DNA of 64,000 bases from Salvelinus alpinus. Lineage: Eukaryota; Chordata; Actinopteri; Salmoniformes; Salmonidae. Below are positions 1-11,221 of the stretch, piece after piece (within the stretch, counting starts at the first letter, position 1; every line of letters starts with the position of its first letter). The translations under genes and the position numbers were made by a program. The stretch spans positions 81,462,901 to 81,526,900 of the forward strand of contig NC_092087.1 of assembly GCF_045679555.1 (NCBI RefSeq), read 5' to 3'. The notes below the pieces were generated by a model. That model searched no databases, was not told the DNA's origin, and worked only from the letters and a program-made list of their open reading frames with translations.

Positions 1-154
1 AATGAATCATCAGTCCACCAGCCAATCGCTCAGCAGGACAGCCACACACCCTCCATGCCTCCATCCCCCTCTCCCTCCTGCGTCTCGGATTACAAGCCCA
101 GCAGGAGTCCACTCTTGCTCATCGAGCTGTTCACAGCCAGCCCTGTGGAACGCT

Positions 155-238
155 AGCCTGGTCCCAGATCTGATTGTGCCGTCTTGCCTAGATCTACGGT
201 CATTGGCAAGACAGCACAAACATATCTAAGACCAAGCT
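155..238. mobile_element. Hairpin MITE in CREBBP intron 5
   Basis: A short imperfect palindrome. It opens with AGCCTGGTCCCAGATCTG and closes with the reverse complement of a related sequence (GACCAAGCT at the end), with the matching inner arms TGCCGTCTTGCC and GGCAAGACAGCAC. A relative lacking a clean hairpin lies at about 9281-9350. The family is a common non-autonomous salmonid DNA repeat from memory. It lies in the intron after CREBBP exon 5; the rest of 1-429 shows no other gene signal. Confidence 0.6.
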
Positions 239-429
239 AGAGGAACACAAGGCTAGGATATAAATATCCTACAGGTGGCGGTGTCTTATGGATGATGAAG
301 TACTCATTGAGTAGGATGATGTGGTCTCTAGTCACTGATCTGAGTTCAGTTTTGGATTTACACCCTAATGGTTGATATATGGGGAGTCAGTAAACTGATC
401 CTAGATCAGTGTGTGTGGGTGCTACTCAC

Positions 430-543
430 GTTGCTGGTTCTTCTTGTCACTGGCGTTCTTTAGCGGCAGGCAGACAGGACAGTCGTGCCGCGTACAGTTC
501 TTCCAGTGTGAGATGATCTGTCTGGATGACGCACAGTGAGCCA
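430..543 (-). CDS. crebbp: CREBBP exon 5 (second half of TAZ1 zinc domain)
   Basis: This 114-bp exon encodes the end of the TAZ1 domain, starting V-A-H-C and ending N-A-S-D-K-K-N-Q-Q. The acceptor is CTCTGTAG before 543 and the donor is CAAC then GTGAG at 429. The visible zinc ligands are the Cys of VAHC, completing the second zinc site begun in exon 4, and the whole third site: His and Cys of HWKNC, then the two Cys of DCPVC. In CREB-binding protein TAZ1 binds acidic activation domains such as those of HIF-1alpha, CITED2 and STAT2. Exon 4 ends with one base of a codon and this exon supplies the other two. The gene continues off the left edge. The choice of CREBBP over EP300 rests on the neighbouring ADCY9 and the N-terminal sequence. 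Confidence 0.93.
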
Positions 544-694
544 CTACAGAGGGTAAAGGAAGAGCAGAGGGAATACAGCATTACACCACCTGTAACACAT
601 GCTTAATGTCACATGCCTTTCAAGCACTAAACCCAACAATGTAGTAATCAATAACAAGGTAGAACAAAATGAAATAAACACGAGAAGTACGCTA
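544..694. other. CREBBP intron 4, unique stretch
   Basis: Intronic sequence just upstream of exon 5. No repeat family or RNA gene was recognised. It ends where the Tc1-like terminal sequence begins. Confidence 0.5.
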
Positions 695-967
695 CATGAC
701 CAAAAGTATGTGGACACCATCGAACATCTTATTCAAAAATCATGGGCATTAATATGGAGTTAGTTCCCCCTTTGCTGCTATAACAGCCTCCACAACAGTG
801 GAAAGCCTTCCCAGAAGATGTTGGAACACTCAATTCATCCACAACAGCATTAGTGAGGTCAGGCACTGATTTTGGACGATTTGGCCAGGCTTGCAGTCGG
901 CTTTCCAATTCATCCCAAAGGTGTTCGATGGGGTTGAGGTCAGGGCTCAGTGCAGGCTAGTCAAGTT
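695..967 (-). mobile_element. Tc1-like element fragment, one terminal end
   Basis: It begins after a TA at 693-694 with CATGACCAAAAGTATGTGGA, the end of a salmonid Tc1-like family I recognise. The following text (GCATTAATATGGAGTTAGTT, then GGTGTTCGATGGGGTTGAGG) is the degraded reverse complement of its transposase region. It stops near 967, where sequence of a different Tc1 family begins without a spacer. Confidence 0.65.
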
Positions 968-1602
968 CATGCCATTAGGTACCGAGATGAGATCCTCAGA
1001 TCCCTTGTGAGACCATATGCTGACACATGCACATTCGCGGCCTGCTGGAGGTCATTTTACAGGGCTCTGGCAGTGCTCCTCCTTGCACAAAGGCGGAGGT
1101 AGCGGTCCTGCTGCTGGGTTGTTGCCCTCCTACGGCCTCCTCCACGTCTCCTGATGTACTGGCCTGTCTCCTGGTAGCGCCTCCATGCTCTGGACACTAC
1201 GCTGACAGACACAGCAAACCTTCTTGCCACAGCTCGCATTGATGTGCCATCCTGGATGAGCTGCATTACCTGAGCCACTTGTGTGGGTTGTAGACTCCGT
1301 CTCATGCTACCACTAGAGTGAAAGCACCGCCAGCATTCAAAAGTGACCAAAACATCAGCCAGGAAGCATAGGAACTGAGAAGTGGTCTGTGGTCACCAAC
1401 TGTAGAACCACTCCTTTATTGGGGGTGTCTTGCTAATTGCCTATAATTTCCACCTTTTGTCTATTCCATTTGCACAACAGCATGTGAAACTTATTGTCAA
1501 TCAGTGTTGCTTCCTAAGTGGACAGTTTGATTTCACAGAAGTGTGATTGACTTGGAGTTACATTGTGTTGTTTAAGTGTTCCCTTTATTTTTTTGAGCAG
1601 TG
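968..1602 (-). mobile_element. Internally deleted Tc1-family element (same family as 37318-38844)
   Basis: The right end CTTTATTTTTTTGAGCAGTG is followed by TA at 1603-1604 and matches the terminal repeat of the element at 37318-38844. The minus strand of 1057-1350 encodes the N-terminal helix-turn-helix part of that transposase ([16 protein letters not shown], then [20 protein letters not shown]), and here the frame stays open through the point where the 37 kb copy is frameshifted. The catalytic half is missing, and a piece from near the other end (GCCATTAGGTACCGAGATGA) is fused directly to it. Non-autonomous remnant. Confidence 0.8.
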
Positions 1603-1750
1603 TATATACAGGGCCAGTTTGAATATCATATTTACAATGTGCAGGGATTCTGGAGTGATAGCAGTAGATATAGAGGTCACTAGGCATCAGGATATATGAC
1701 AGAGTAGCAGCAGCATATGTGATGATTATACGTGAGTGTGTGCTTGTGTA

Positions 1751-2685
1751 CAGTCATGGCCAAAAGTTGAGAATGACACAAATATTAATTTTCACAAAGT
1801 CTGCTGCCTCAGTTTGTATGCTGGCAATTTGCATATACTCCAGAATGTTATGAAGAGTGATCAGATGAGTTGCAATTAATTGCAAAGTCCCTCTTTGCCT
1901 TGCAAATTAACTGAATCCCCCAAAACCATTTCCACTGCATTTCAGCCCTGCCACAAAAGGACCAGCTGACAATATGTCAGTGATTCGCTCATTAACACAG
2001 GTGTGAGTGTTGACGAGGACAAGGCTGGAGATCACTCTGTCATGCTGATTGAGTTCAAATAACAGACTGGAAGCTTCAAAAGGAGGGTGGTGCTTGGAAT
2101 CATTGTTCTTCCTCTGGCAACCATGATTACCTGCAAGGAAACACATGCAGTCATCATTGCTTTGCACAAAAAGGGCTTCAAAGGCAAGGATATTGTTGCC
2201 AGTAAGACTGCACCTAAATCAACCATTTATCGGATCATCAAGAACTTCAAGGAGAGCGGTTCAATTGTTGTGAAGGCTTCAGGGCGCCCAAGAAAGTCCA
2301 GCAAGCTCCAGGACCGTCTCCTAAAGTTGATTCAGCTGCGGGATCGGGGCACCACCAGTACAGAGCTTGCTGAGGAAGCCTGGCAGCAGGCAGGTAGGTG
2401 TGAGTGCATCTGCACGCACAGTGAGGTGAAGACGTTGAGGATGGCTTGGTGTCAAGAAGGGCAGCAAAGAAGCCACTTCTCTCCAGGAAAAACATCAGGG
2501 ACAGACTGATATTCTGCAAAAGGTACAGGGATTGAACTGCTGAGGACTGGGGTAAAGTCATTTTCTCTGATGAATCCCCTTTCCGATTGTTTGGGGCATC
2601 CGGAAAAAAGGTGAGCGCTACCATCAGTCCTGTGTCATGCCAACAGTAAAGCATCTTGAGACCATTCATGTGTGGGGTTGCTTCT
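1751..2685 (+). mobile_element. 3'-truncated Tc1-family transposon with transposase N-terminal part
   Basis: It starts after TA at 1749-1750 with CAGTCATGGCCAAAAGTTGA, a Tc1-family terminal repeat. The plus strand from about 2123 encodes MITCKETHAVIIALHKKGFK and then a PSTIYRIIKNFKESG-like helix-turn-helix and GRPRK linker. The frame is lost after about 2390, although the nucleotide sequence remains recognisable through the first catalytic segment (TTCTCTGATGAATCC, S-D-E-S). The element stops at about 2685 after GGGGTTGCTTCT, so the second half of the catalytic domain and the right terminus are missing. Inactive. Confidence 0.85.
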
Positions 2686-2930
2686 TTCCATTTGGAGTGA
2701 TAAGTTAGCGTACCATTTCCACTGCTCTGCTTGCCAGTTATGATTTTTATATGAACAGTTTCATTTCAGTTATAAAGTTTTCATACGTCTAAATCAACAT
2801 CATGTGGTTAATCATAATTCTATCTAAATTATAATGATACAAATCTAAAAGTAACTTCCATTGCCAATATGTAGAATAGAAAACATGAGCTGGCACACAC
2901 CCAGAAAAATGATTTTGTGTTGAGGTGCTG
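2686..2930. other. Intron 4, AT-rich, unrecognised
   Basis: No coding, RNA or repeat signal was recognised between the truncated Tc1 element and the Penelope-like remnant. Confidence 0.4.
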
Positions 2931-3690
2931 ACTAAAGGCGAATAAACTATAAGAGAGAGTCGCACACTACATAGATAATCTATAGGGTAAATCACCAACG
3001 TTTCAGCATCACTGTGCCTTCTTCAGGGTCATGTCATGAATACTTGAACCAGGTTATGTAAACAAACAGGGTGTGTCAATTATTAGAGTTAATTAGAATG
3101 AATTGAGTGAAACTGTTAAATCAATAGTTTATGGCATATTAAATATATTAGGCTATTGTTATCCTATGCAAACAATTTAATATTGTACATTATATTCGCA
3201 TCAACATACATTGTTTAATTCAATGTCACATAGTTAATGGTTTCCCATTTCATTTATATTTGTTACATGTCATCTTTTGGTTCAACCTTAATGCATAATA
3301 AGCATCAACAGGGGGAACATATTAGGTGTACGCTAATAAGTTGTAGAAAGAATATATCAATTCATAAAACTTGTTCCTAAAAGAGAGAATTGTTCATAAG
3401 AAGGGCCTGAGATCAAAGTCAATATTCAGACCACTAGGTGGTCAATGTTTTTAGATGGGATATCCAGTAAGCCTCCCTTACTAGTAATTGGCTCTCGATG
3501 GTTACCTCCTCTCCTTGGTAGAGTAACATGCTCAATGCCTGTGTATTTGAGGGAGGAGATTGGATGGTTATCTTCAACAAAGTGATCTGCTACTGGACAG
3601 TCAATGTTCTTACACCTGATTGAGCTGCGGTGTTCAGCTATGCGGTGCTGTAATTTCGCTTTGTCCTACATAGGCTTTTCCACATGAGAA
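2930..3690 (-). mobile_element. Penelope-like retroelement remnant (GIY-YIG endonuclease C-terminus)
   Basis: Read on the minus strand, 3682-3426 encodes KAYVGQ, then after a short deletion/frameshift KLQHRIAEHRSSIRCKNIDC, PVADHFVEDNHPISSLKY and a block ending DIPSKNIDHLVV before a TGA at 3426-3428. The A-Y-V-G-Q block and the R-x-AEH segment match the GIY-YIG endonuclease at the C-terminus of fish Penelope-like elements. Downstream, CCAACGTTTCAGCATCACTG at about 2997-3016 resembles the terminal region these elements carry. The reverse transcriptase is absent. No ATG-initiated frame covers it, so simple ORF scans miss it. Confidence 0.75.
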
Positions 3691-4067
3691 TATGTAAGAA
3701 TAGCCTACATAAGAAGCCAACAAATAAAATCATTGCAGCAAACAGGTAGAAAACATCATGATAAAAATCAAAATCCTATAAAACCACATTGGCTACGCAT
3801 AGCTTGTCTGCAAGGAACTTCAAACATCGTATCAACTATTAACTTGTTCTGGAAGAAGCTTGTGCTAGCAAACTTGCATAAAATACTCTGGGCCCTCAGA
3901 GTTTCCGTCCCAGTGAACTCCGGACAGACACAGCTGTAGGCTATTTGCGCAAGAGATAAGACGTAATCAGCAGTGGATTTTTGAAGTTTCTACCGGATCA
4001 GAGCATGACATTTCCCCCCCCTTTCATTCAGAGTGGTTATCGAAAGGAAGAGAGCTGGAAAGATTTT
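3691..4067. other. Intron 4, unrecognised
   Basis: No clear gene or repeat family was recognised. A C-tract (CCCCCC) lies near 4014-4021. Confidence 0.35.
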
Positions 4068-4304
4068 TCAAATTAGGCTACGTTGAGGAACTATTGTCAG
4101 GACACCGATCCTGTAGAGGTTAATGATGCAAACTAAAAGATAAAAAGCGGCAGCAACAAGGAAAGCAGCCTCTGGGTGCAAGTTTTCCTGCTTGTTTATG
4201 GCCTCGCATAGTTTGTTAAGTTCCAGCTTGTTATTTTTCTTGTTCTGAGGTGGAATGTATACAACAGTCACGATAACAGCAATTAAGAATTCTGTTGGTA
4301 GCAA
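4068..4304 (-). pseudogene. LINE endonuclease fragment
   Basis: A 78-residue minus-strand reading frame contains VIVTVVYIPPQ, then LNKLCEAINKQENLHPEAAF and LVAA. This fits the apurinic/apyrimidinic-type endonuclease of fish non-LTR retrotransposons, in which a V-Y-I-P-P-Q strand is followed by a helix and an (I/L)-V-A-G-D-F-N strand. The G-D-F-N catalytic segment is degraded here. The sequence up to about 4500 may belong to the same remnant but is too diverged to call. Confidence 0.6.
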
Positions 4305-4499
4305 AGCCGCGGTCGGCAGTCATCCATCTTATTATCAAGTGGCCAGTAGAATGGAGGGAAGAGGGGGGCAGTTTTCCCTTCACCTTAATCGCGCAAATAC
4401 TCCCCCTCTCGTCTCTAACGCCGACGTTTTCACTTGGATACCCCGAAAATTGGGTCGGAATTACAGAAAGAGTCCAGGGCAGATGAGTCGAAGTTGAAG

Positions 4500-6668
4500 C
4501 CGGATTTGGCCTAAGTAACTGCCGATCTGATGTTCAAAAGTTATTGTCGGTTATAAGAAATGATAGCGTATACATTGTGAAAATAAAGTACAAATAAATG
4601 CCAAAATAATCACAAATTAGCCAGGTTGGATTAGAGCTCGCAACCTGGAGGCCACACAGTACGGCACCATCTTTGTGTATTCAGTGAGCAACTACAGACG
4701 GTAAACCGAAGAGCACAAGGAACACACAAAGTTAGACAACCACCACTGGCTCCCAAAACAAAAAGCAACAACCAATATTTATATAACCCCAGACTTTCAT
4801 ATTCTACATTGACCAGGAAGAGGAGCATATATTATCTCTGACATGAGTACAAAATGCACTTTAAGAGAGCAAGAGTGTATTAGTGCCAACAGCATCCAGG
4901 CCTTCCAAAGCAACACAGAGCAGCAAGGCCTTAAACAATAAGTCTTGGCTTGTTATAACACAGAGGCAGAACGAGAAATTGAGGAGAAACCAGAGACTCC
5001 CCAAAGGCCTGGTTATCATACCAGCGATCTCACAGGGATAATTCAGACTGGGAAGAGTCTACTGCATTTGGCCTTGGGAGGCAGAAGAAGAGAACCACAA
5101 CCAAAACAACGTGTTCTTTTTGGTTCTGGAATCTGTACCTGCCAGATTGGGTTTCTCCTGGCAGTGTTGGCTAACTGGTTAATATAGAGTCCCAGGGCCC
5201 TGTTCAACAGAAGAAGAAAAAAAGAATTGGGCAAATTCAGGATTTCGTCATTGGCCTCATTAGGGAGAGAACAAGAAACAACAAAACATGTTTCTCCTGG
5301 TTTTGTAGCAGACATATTAGGTTCCCTCTATTCTCCAGAGCAGAGATCCCAAATTGGCTAACAGAGAGCCCTGGATCCTGTCAGTAGGGCACACAGTAAC
5401 AAAACATTTTGCAACGGTAAACTAGAATCCAGCAATTGTTATTGGACAAATTCAAGTAGTACCTCCACATTTCAGAATGTTTTAAAACGTTTTCGCCCAA
5501 CTGAAGATGACCCCGACTGATGTGCCTGCTGCTGCCACTAGCCCTGGGCAAGCCCTGGGGCAGGAGAAGAGGGAGTCTAGAACTAAAGGCAACTTTACAT
5601 GAAAGTGACAGCTAAGTGAATAAATTGCTCGAAGCGGTGTAGAGAAGTATGAATACATAACTATTTGGGAATACACCAACATGGCAAGACTGTTTGAGTA
5701 TTAAATAATAAAACCCCCAAATATCTCAAAATGAATTTCTTATTACAGATTCAATACACAACCCCTATCATAATAAGAGTTTAGCAACAGTTTGCTTAAA
5801 TTCTGTGTGGAATTCTCAAAACAAGCCAATCCAAGCACCAGAATCACCTAAGAAAATACAATTCCATTTACTTTAGATCTGAGAAAAAGGAACAATTACT
5901 CTGAAGAGGAACGTTCGTGCTGATTATTTGGGTGGCGGGTAGCCGAAGGAAATGAGCTGGCAGAGACACGAAGAACCAACGACTTGGCATGCACAAGTGT
6001 TTGGCTTCATATGACACTTCAACCAGACAGCATACCAGGCCAGACATAAATGAGAGGGAGGCTGGAGGGGAATTTTCCATTAAAGCCATGAAAGAGAAAA
6101 TAAAACTAGAGAATGAAGGGAAAGAAAGAAAAAGAATTGTGAGGGAAAGAGAAAAGGGGAGAGAGTGGGAAAGTAGCATTCGAGGTGCAGAACTGGAAAT
6201 CCCCAGTGGCGTGACCAGATTAGGCAAAGATGCGTGGTGTGACCGTTATGGAGTGAAGGAGAGCATCTGGCCTTCTGTGTTACTAGGAGCACCTTGGAGA
6301 GAAGTCAGACAGGACGAGTGGAGGGAGGGAGGAGTGATGGATGTTAACTCGAAATGCCACAAAGACAAGGTTCCAGTTTAACAAAGTTTACTATACCGTA
6401 TGAACACACTCAAAGGTAGCCATTACACTCCAGGCTAGGTCCATCGACAACCAGACTCCCTGCGCAGGCGCATTCTTGACTGAGTGATAGCCCCGTAATA
6501 ACAGAAATATAGGGATACTTAAAACATGAACTTAACAATGGAGACAGGGGGAGAGAGAAACCCTGGCCTCAACGACCCAGCCATGGTGCTACTCCACACC
6601 GAGGATGTGTCCCCACCCTCCATTAGCCACAGTGCCAGACCTTGCCCCCCCCCCCCCCCAGTACTGAC
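4500..6668. other. CREBBP intron 4, mostly unique sequence
   Basis: Several short frames exist on both strands but none resembles a protein I know. Purine-rich sequence near 6090-6180 generates one of them. A C-run at 6646-6659 sits just downstream (in transcript sense) of the exon 4 donor. Confidence 0.5.
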
Positions 6669-6930
6669 CCTGGCAGGACTTGCCGGCCTGGCAGTGGGTC
6701 ATGTGGTTGAGGACATTCTTCATGGTGCGGCAGTGTGGCAGGGCGCAGGCCCGCACCTCCCCATTGGCTTGCTCGCGCCGCTGGCACTTGTGGGCGTGGA
6801 GCAGGAGCACCAGCTGCTGTTGGATCAGTTTGCGCTTCTCCGGGTCGGCCGTGGGGCCAGAGATGGAGACACTGCCGGGCACGGGGACCATGCCCACCGA
6901 GGGCACCTGCTGCCCGGGCTGCTGCTGGAG
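6669..6930 (-). CDS. crebbp: CREBBP exon 4 (first half of TAZ1)
   Basis: The acceptor is CCTCCCCAG before 6930 and the donor is CAGG then GTCAGTAC at 6668. The 262-bp exon starts in phase 0 with [19 protein letters not shown] and enters TAZ1 at [20 protein letters not shown]. Zinc ligands seen are His and Cys of HAHKC, then Cys-x4-Cys in RACALPHC (site 1), and His/Cys of HMTHC with the Cys of GKSC (site 2, completed in exon 5). The TAZ1 stretch is almost identical to what I recall for mammalian CBP, whereas the preceding linker is divergent. The short intron to exon 3 is 224 bp. Confidence 0.95.
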
Positions 6931-7090
6931 CTGGGGAGGGGTGGAGGAAAGAGGGGGGGGGATATGGTTAAGAACCTCTACCTCATCAAAATAATTGCAC
7001 CTAACTACAGTGACATCAGAGGGTCCCAGGATCAATGCAAAGCCTTGACATTTGCACATAACATACAGAGAGATCAGGAAGCACTCTTGA

Positions 7091-7125
7091 AAAAAAGTTG
7101 TGCACTATATAGGGAATAGGATGCC
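7091..7125. mobile_element. Fragment of a salmonid hairpin MITE
   Basis: TGTGCACTATATAGGGAATA is half of the hairpin repeat seen in better form at 50430-50501. It lies in the short intron between exons 3 and 4, close to the exon 3 donor. Confidence 0.5.
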
Positions 7126-7154
7126 AGACTAGGTGTGTGGACAGGAGGACTTAC

Positions 7155-7289
7155 CAGGTTTGGCACGCTGGTGACGGCGGTAAGGGGTGCTGCCTTGTTC
7201 TGAAGCTGCTGGGGGTTCACCCCCTGCCCTGTCCCCCCCTGGCCGTACTGACCACCAAACGGACTGCCACCGTTACTGCCCAGGCCCAA
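7155..7289 (-). CDS. crebbp: CREBBP exon 3
   Basis: The acceptor is CTTTTTCAG before 7289 and the donor is CTG then GTAAGT at 7154. The 135-bp exon is 45 codons, phase 0 at both ends, and encodes LGLGSNGGSPFGGQYGQGG, then QGVNPQQLQNKAAPLTAV and a final TSVPNL. It is part of the low-complexity linker between the LxxLL motif and TAZ1. The identity is supported by its position, by phases that join exons 2 and 4 exactly, and by the GVNPQL-like and TVPN motifs shared with mammalian CBP. Confidence 0.9.
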
Positions 7290-9533
7290 CTGAAAAAGGA
7301 GAGAGGGGAAGGAAAGAAAGGGAGAGGGGAGAAAATGTCAGGAAGCATTTCAAAACACCGTCCATGCTAATAACTAAGTTGCTCTGGATAAGAACTTCAG
7401 CTAAATGACCAAAATGTAAAATGTATCAAGTGTCAATTCCATTTCAACAAGCCAAGCACACAAACCCAAATCTCAAAACATGGAAAATGCTCCCAGCATC
7501 AATTTGTCTTCTCCAATTCTGCACCAATTTGTCAACAAGCAGCTCTCCCAGTGAGGTCTATGCCAGTCACAGCTCGTACATGGTGCCATTATAGCTCTGC
7601 CAACTTGGTCCCACCACAACCCTGCTAGTGCCAACACAGCTCAGCCATAGCCCCACACCACAACCCTACTGCCAGAGTTTGAGCTGCAGGCTGAGGAGCC
7701 AGAGGGCCTTGGCTGCATCCCTCCTCTTCCTTCCCGCTTTCTCCCTCAGTACCCCTTCATCTCTTCCTCTCCATCTACAATCACCCCAGCTATCTTTCCT
7801 AATTCCCCCTTCCACAGCCTGGAGAAGCCAGACAGAGGCCCCTACATCTCTCCCCCTCTGATCCCATGCAGCAGGCAGGCTTAGACCACGGCAGGCGGCA
7901 GAAACACCCTCCCTCCATCCATCCCCCGGGGAACAGCCCAGCCCGTTGACAGCGCTCCAGCAGACCAGATAAAAAGGCCCAGCTGAGGCAACCAGAAACC
8001 AGCAGCTTAACTCAAACACACACACAGCTGAAGATAGATGGAGGTGGGGTGGGGCCTATCCTTCTGTCCGTCGCCGACACACTCCACACAGACGAGCACT
8101 GAAGAAAAGTGCCCGCCGTGCACACCTCCTCATTCTGACACACTTCACACAGCAGCCAGCTCTGCTTTGAGCCTTGCCACTCCACTGTCAGACGAGAGCG
8201 ACAGAGACACAGTAGTGTATTTAGCTTGTTTGGCCCTGCACATAGATTACCCTATCCCTCCCTCTCTTCCCTATTCCTCCTTTCACACTCACCCCCTTAT
8301 TCTGCATCTGATGAAGTGATTTACTGCCCAATGGTAGGGCAGAGAGCCATGGAAAGAGGATGAGAGGGGGATCACACACACCCAGAAAGGAGATTTACAA
8401 CCTAGCATAATGCAGACAACAGACCACAACAAAGACCATCAACATGAAGAGACACTTTCTCTCTCCCTGAAACAACTCAACTACCACCAATACGCTCTCG
8501 TTCAGTCTCTCTCTATCCCCTCTACCTCACACACCAAACTAATCACCACTGAGTTCCTCAGTCTCACACCCATACCAAACTCATACAGGTTCTCTCAGCG
8601 GACTGGTCTCCATGTAAACACACAACTATAAACACTGTTAAGACCCCCTCTCTGTGTTGAGGTTAAAGACAGGCAGTACTCTCATTAGACAACAGAGACA
8701 GCAGAATGGATGGTTTCCTATTGGTTTCCTGTGAAACCACATAAGAGCAGTGTCACTGAGGCTTAGGTAAACAATCCCTAGCAATCTACACACACTGTTA
8801 TAATCAACTGTAGTATCCCTTACGGACAGTGACTGAGCAGAAGATGAGAATGTTAACCCAATATCAGTTCCTTACAGCTAGAATTCTAGTTCTAATTCTA
8901 TGCACAGAGCTTGCAACTGAATAAAGCTGCCAACTGATGTCTGTCTTTAAAAAACGGACTCAAGCTTGTCACATGTGCAGCCCATTGTACAAAAAGAGAG
9001 CAGTTATGAGTCTGCAGTGCTGTTGATGGAGATGTTTTTAAATTGTCCTCCCAAGGCCACTGTGGCGCGCTGTTAGAAATGTATCATCCCGTTAGAAACA
9101 ATGACCAGGCGTTGTAACGAAAGGCTACGGAGGTTCTCACCACTCATTAATTGGGCAATTAAACCAGTGAATTAAGCCCAGTAAAAACTTAAGCACTGGC
9201 TTGGTGTTGGACACAGAGGCAGCATCATACATTGGTGTAGTAGAGCTGTATTGGGCCCAGGGGAGGCTGGCTAAGTGGTTCCTGGTCCCAGATCTGTTTA
9301 GGGACCATAGGAAGGGGCAAGACAAGACCAACATATCTGGGACCGGGCTATGGCTAATGCCGCGCTCACGTCATGTCGGAGTGATCGGAGGAACGACTTG
9401 TCTACTTGGAGAGTTCACATGCTTTGAGCTCGGAAGGAACCATTTTTGTTGCCATTTTCAGTGGTGCGTGGCTTCAGAGTTAAGCAGGTGGGAAAGATCA
9501 GGGCTCAGAGTTCATACCAGAGTTTCTTAGTCG
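7290..9533. other. CREBBP intron 2, unique part
   Basis: Mostly unrecognised intronic sequence. A short L2/SINE-tail-like piece (TTGCTCTGGATAAGAACTTC) lies at about 7379-7398, and a diverged relative of the hairpin MITE at 155-238 lies at about 9281-9350. No gene is supported. Confidence 0.5.
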
Positions 9534-9707
9534 TAATTAATCAAATACATTTTTTCATTGGTCACATACACATGGTTAGCAGATGTTATTGTGAGTGTAG
9601 CGAAATGCTTGTGCTTCTAGTTCCGATAGTGCAGCAATATCTAACAATTCCACAACAGCTACCAAATACACACAAATCTAAGTAAAGTAATGAAAAAATA
9701 ATAAATA
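9534..9707 (-). mobile_element. LINE-A 3' end, piece 1 of 2 (split by the Tc1 element)
   Basis: This is the 3' terminal segment of a fish non-LTR retrotransposon in minus orientation; the rest resumes at 18494. It contains CGAAATGCTTGTGCTTCTAG and GATAGTGCAGCAATATCTAA. The second motif is the apparent seed of the 21-bp array at 58692-63513. A plus-oriented copy of the same 3' end lies at 52384-52533. The break at TA (9706-9707) is the Tc1 insertion point. Confidence 0.8.
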
Positions 9708-10332
9708 CACCGTTCAAAAGTTTGAGGTCACTTAGAAATGTCCTTGTTTTTGTCCATTAAAATATTGTCAAATTGATCAGAAATACAGTGTAGACAATGT
9801 TAATGTTGTAAATGACTATTGAAGCTGGAAATGGCAGATTTTTTATGGAATATCGACATAGGCGTACAGAGGCCCATTATCAGCAACCATTACTCCTGTG
9901 TTCCAATGGCACGTTGTGTTAGCTAATCCAAGTTTATCATTTTAAAAGGCTAATTGATCATTAGAAAACCAGTTTGCAATTATGTTAGCACAGCTGAAAA
10001 CTGTTGTTCTGATTAAAGAAGCAATACAACTGGCCTTCTTTAGAATAGTTGAGTATCTGGAGCATCAGCATTTGTGGGTTGGATTACAGGCTCAAAATGG
10101 CTAGAAACAAGGAACCTTCTTCTGAAACTCGTCAGTCTATTCTTGTTCTGAGAAATGAAGGCTATACACAATGCTGTGTACTACTCCCTTCACAGAACAG
10201 CGCAAACTGGCCATAACCAGAATAGAAAGAGGAGTGGGAGGCCCCGGTGCACAACTGAGCAAGAGGACAAATACATTAGTGTCTAGTTAAGAAAAAGAAA
10301 CCTCACAAGTCCTCAACTGGCAGCTTCATTAA

Positions 10333-11221
10333 CCTCACTAGGGTAGGGGGCACTATTTTCACCTCCGGATGAAAAGCGTGCTAAAGTAAATTGCCTACAA
10401 TTTTTTAAATGTTTGTAGTTTTCTATTGAATACCATTACAGTATCCATTGACTTAGGACTCAAATTGCACTTCCTATGACTTCCACTAGATGTCAACAGT
10501 CTTCAGAAATAGTTTCAGGCTTGTATTCTGAAGAATGAGAGTGTAAGACCACTTTGAGTGAGTGGACCCTGGGAAGTCGCCAGACCTTTTTCCTGTGCAC
10601 GACCGAGAGTGCGCCTTTCTTGTTTTTCTTTTATATTGACGACGCTATTGTCCGGTTGAAATATTATTGATTATTTAGGCTAAAAACAACCTGAGGATTG
10701 ATTATAAACATCGTTTGACATGTTTCTACGAACTTTATGGATACTATTTGGATTTTTCATCTGCCTGTTGTGACTGCCTTTGAGCCATTGGATTACTGAA
10801 CAAAACGTGCCAACAAAATGGAGGTTTATGGATATAAAAGAGGGACTTTATCGAACAAAAAACATTTATTGTGTAACTGGGAGTCTTGTGAGTGCAACCA
10901 TACAAAGATCAAAGGCAAGGCATTTCTTATATAGCTATTTCTGACTTTTGTGTCGCACCTGCCTGGTTGAAATATGATTTTCATGCTTTTGTATGCCAGG
11001 CGCTGTCCTCAGATAATCGCATGGTTTGCTTTCGCCGCAAAGCCTTTTTGAAATCTGACACGGCGGCTGGATTAACAGGAAGTTGAGCTTTATTTTGATG
11101 TATAACATATATTTTCAAGAATGTTAAATATTTAAATTGAGTATTTCTTTTATTTCGCGCGCTGCAATTTCACTGGATGTTGGCCAGGTGGGACGCTACC
11201 GTCCCAGGTACCCATACGAAG
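10333..11221 (+). mobile_element. TTAA-flanked non-autonomous element, copy 1
   Basis: It is flanked by TTAA at 10329-10332 and 11222-11225; removing it plus one TTAA restores the continuous host Tc1 sequence. The ends are CCTCACTAGGGTAGGGGGCA on the left and the complement of CTTCGTATGGGTACC on the right. Copy 2 at 22476-23456 is the same family in the opposite orientation. The conserved interior includes CCGGTTGAAATATTATTGAT and TTATTGTGTAACTGGGAGTC. The TTAA target suggests piggyBac-superfamily mobilisation. No coding sequence was recognised. Confidence 0.8.

Noticed and set aside
10..229. Overlapping 75- and 69-codon frames at the left edge
   Set aside because: They overlap a hairpin MITE, lack recognised motifs, and lie in the CREBBP intron.
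6526..7119. 197-codon plus-strand frame
   Set aside because: It is antisense to CREBBP exon 4 and its flanking introns; the minus strand encodes TAZ1.
7628..8319. Short frames on both strands of CREBBP intron 2
   Set aside because: No domain, no splice context, and similar open length on both strands; considered chance frames in pyrimidine-rich DNA.
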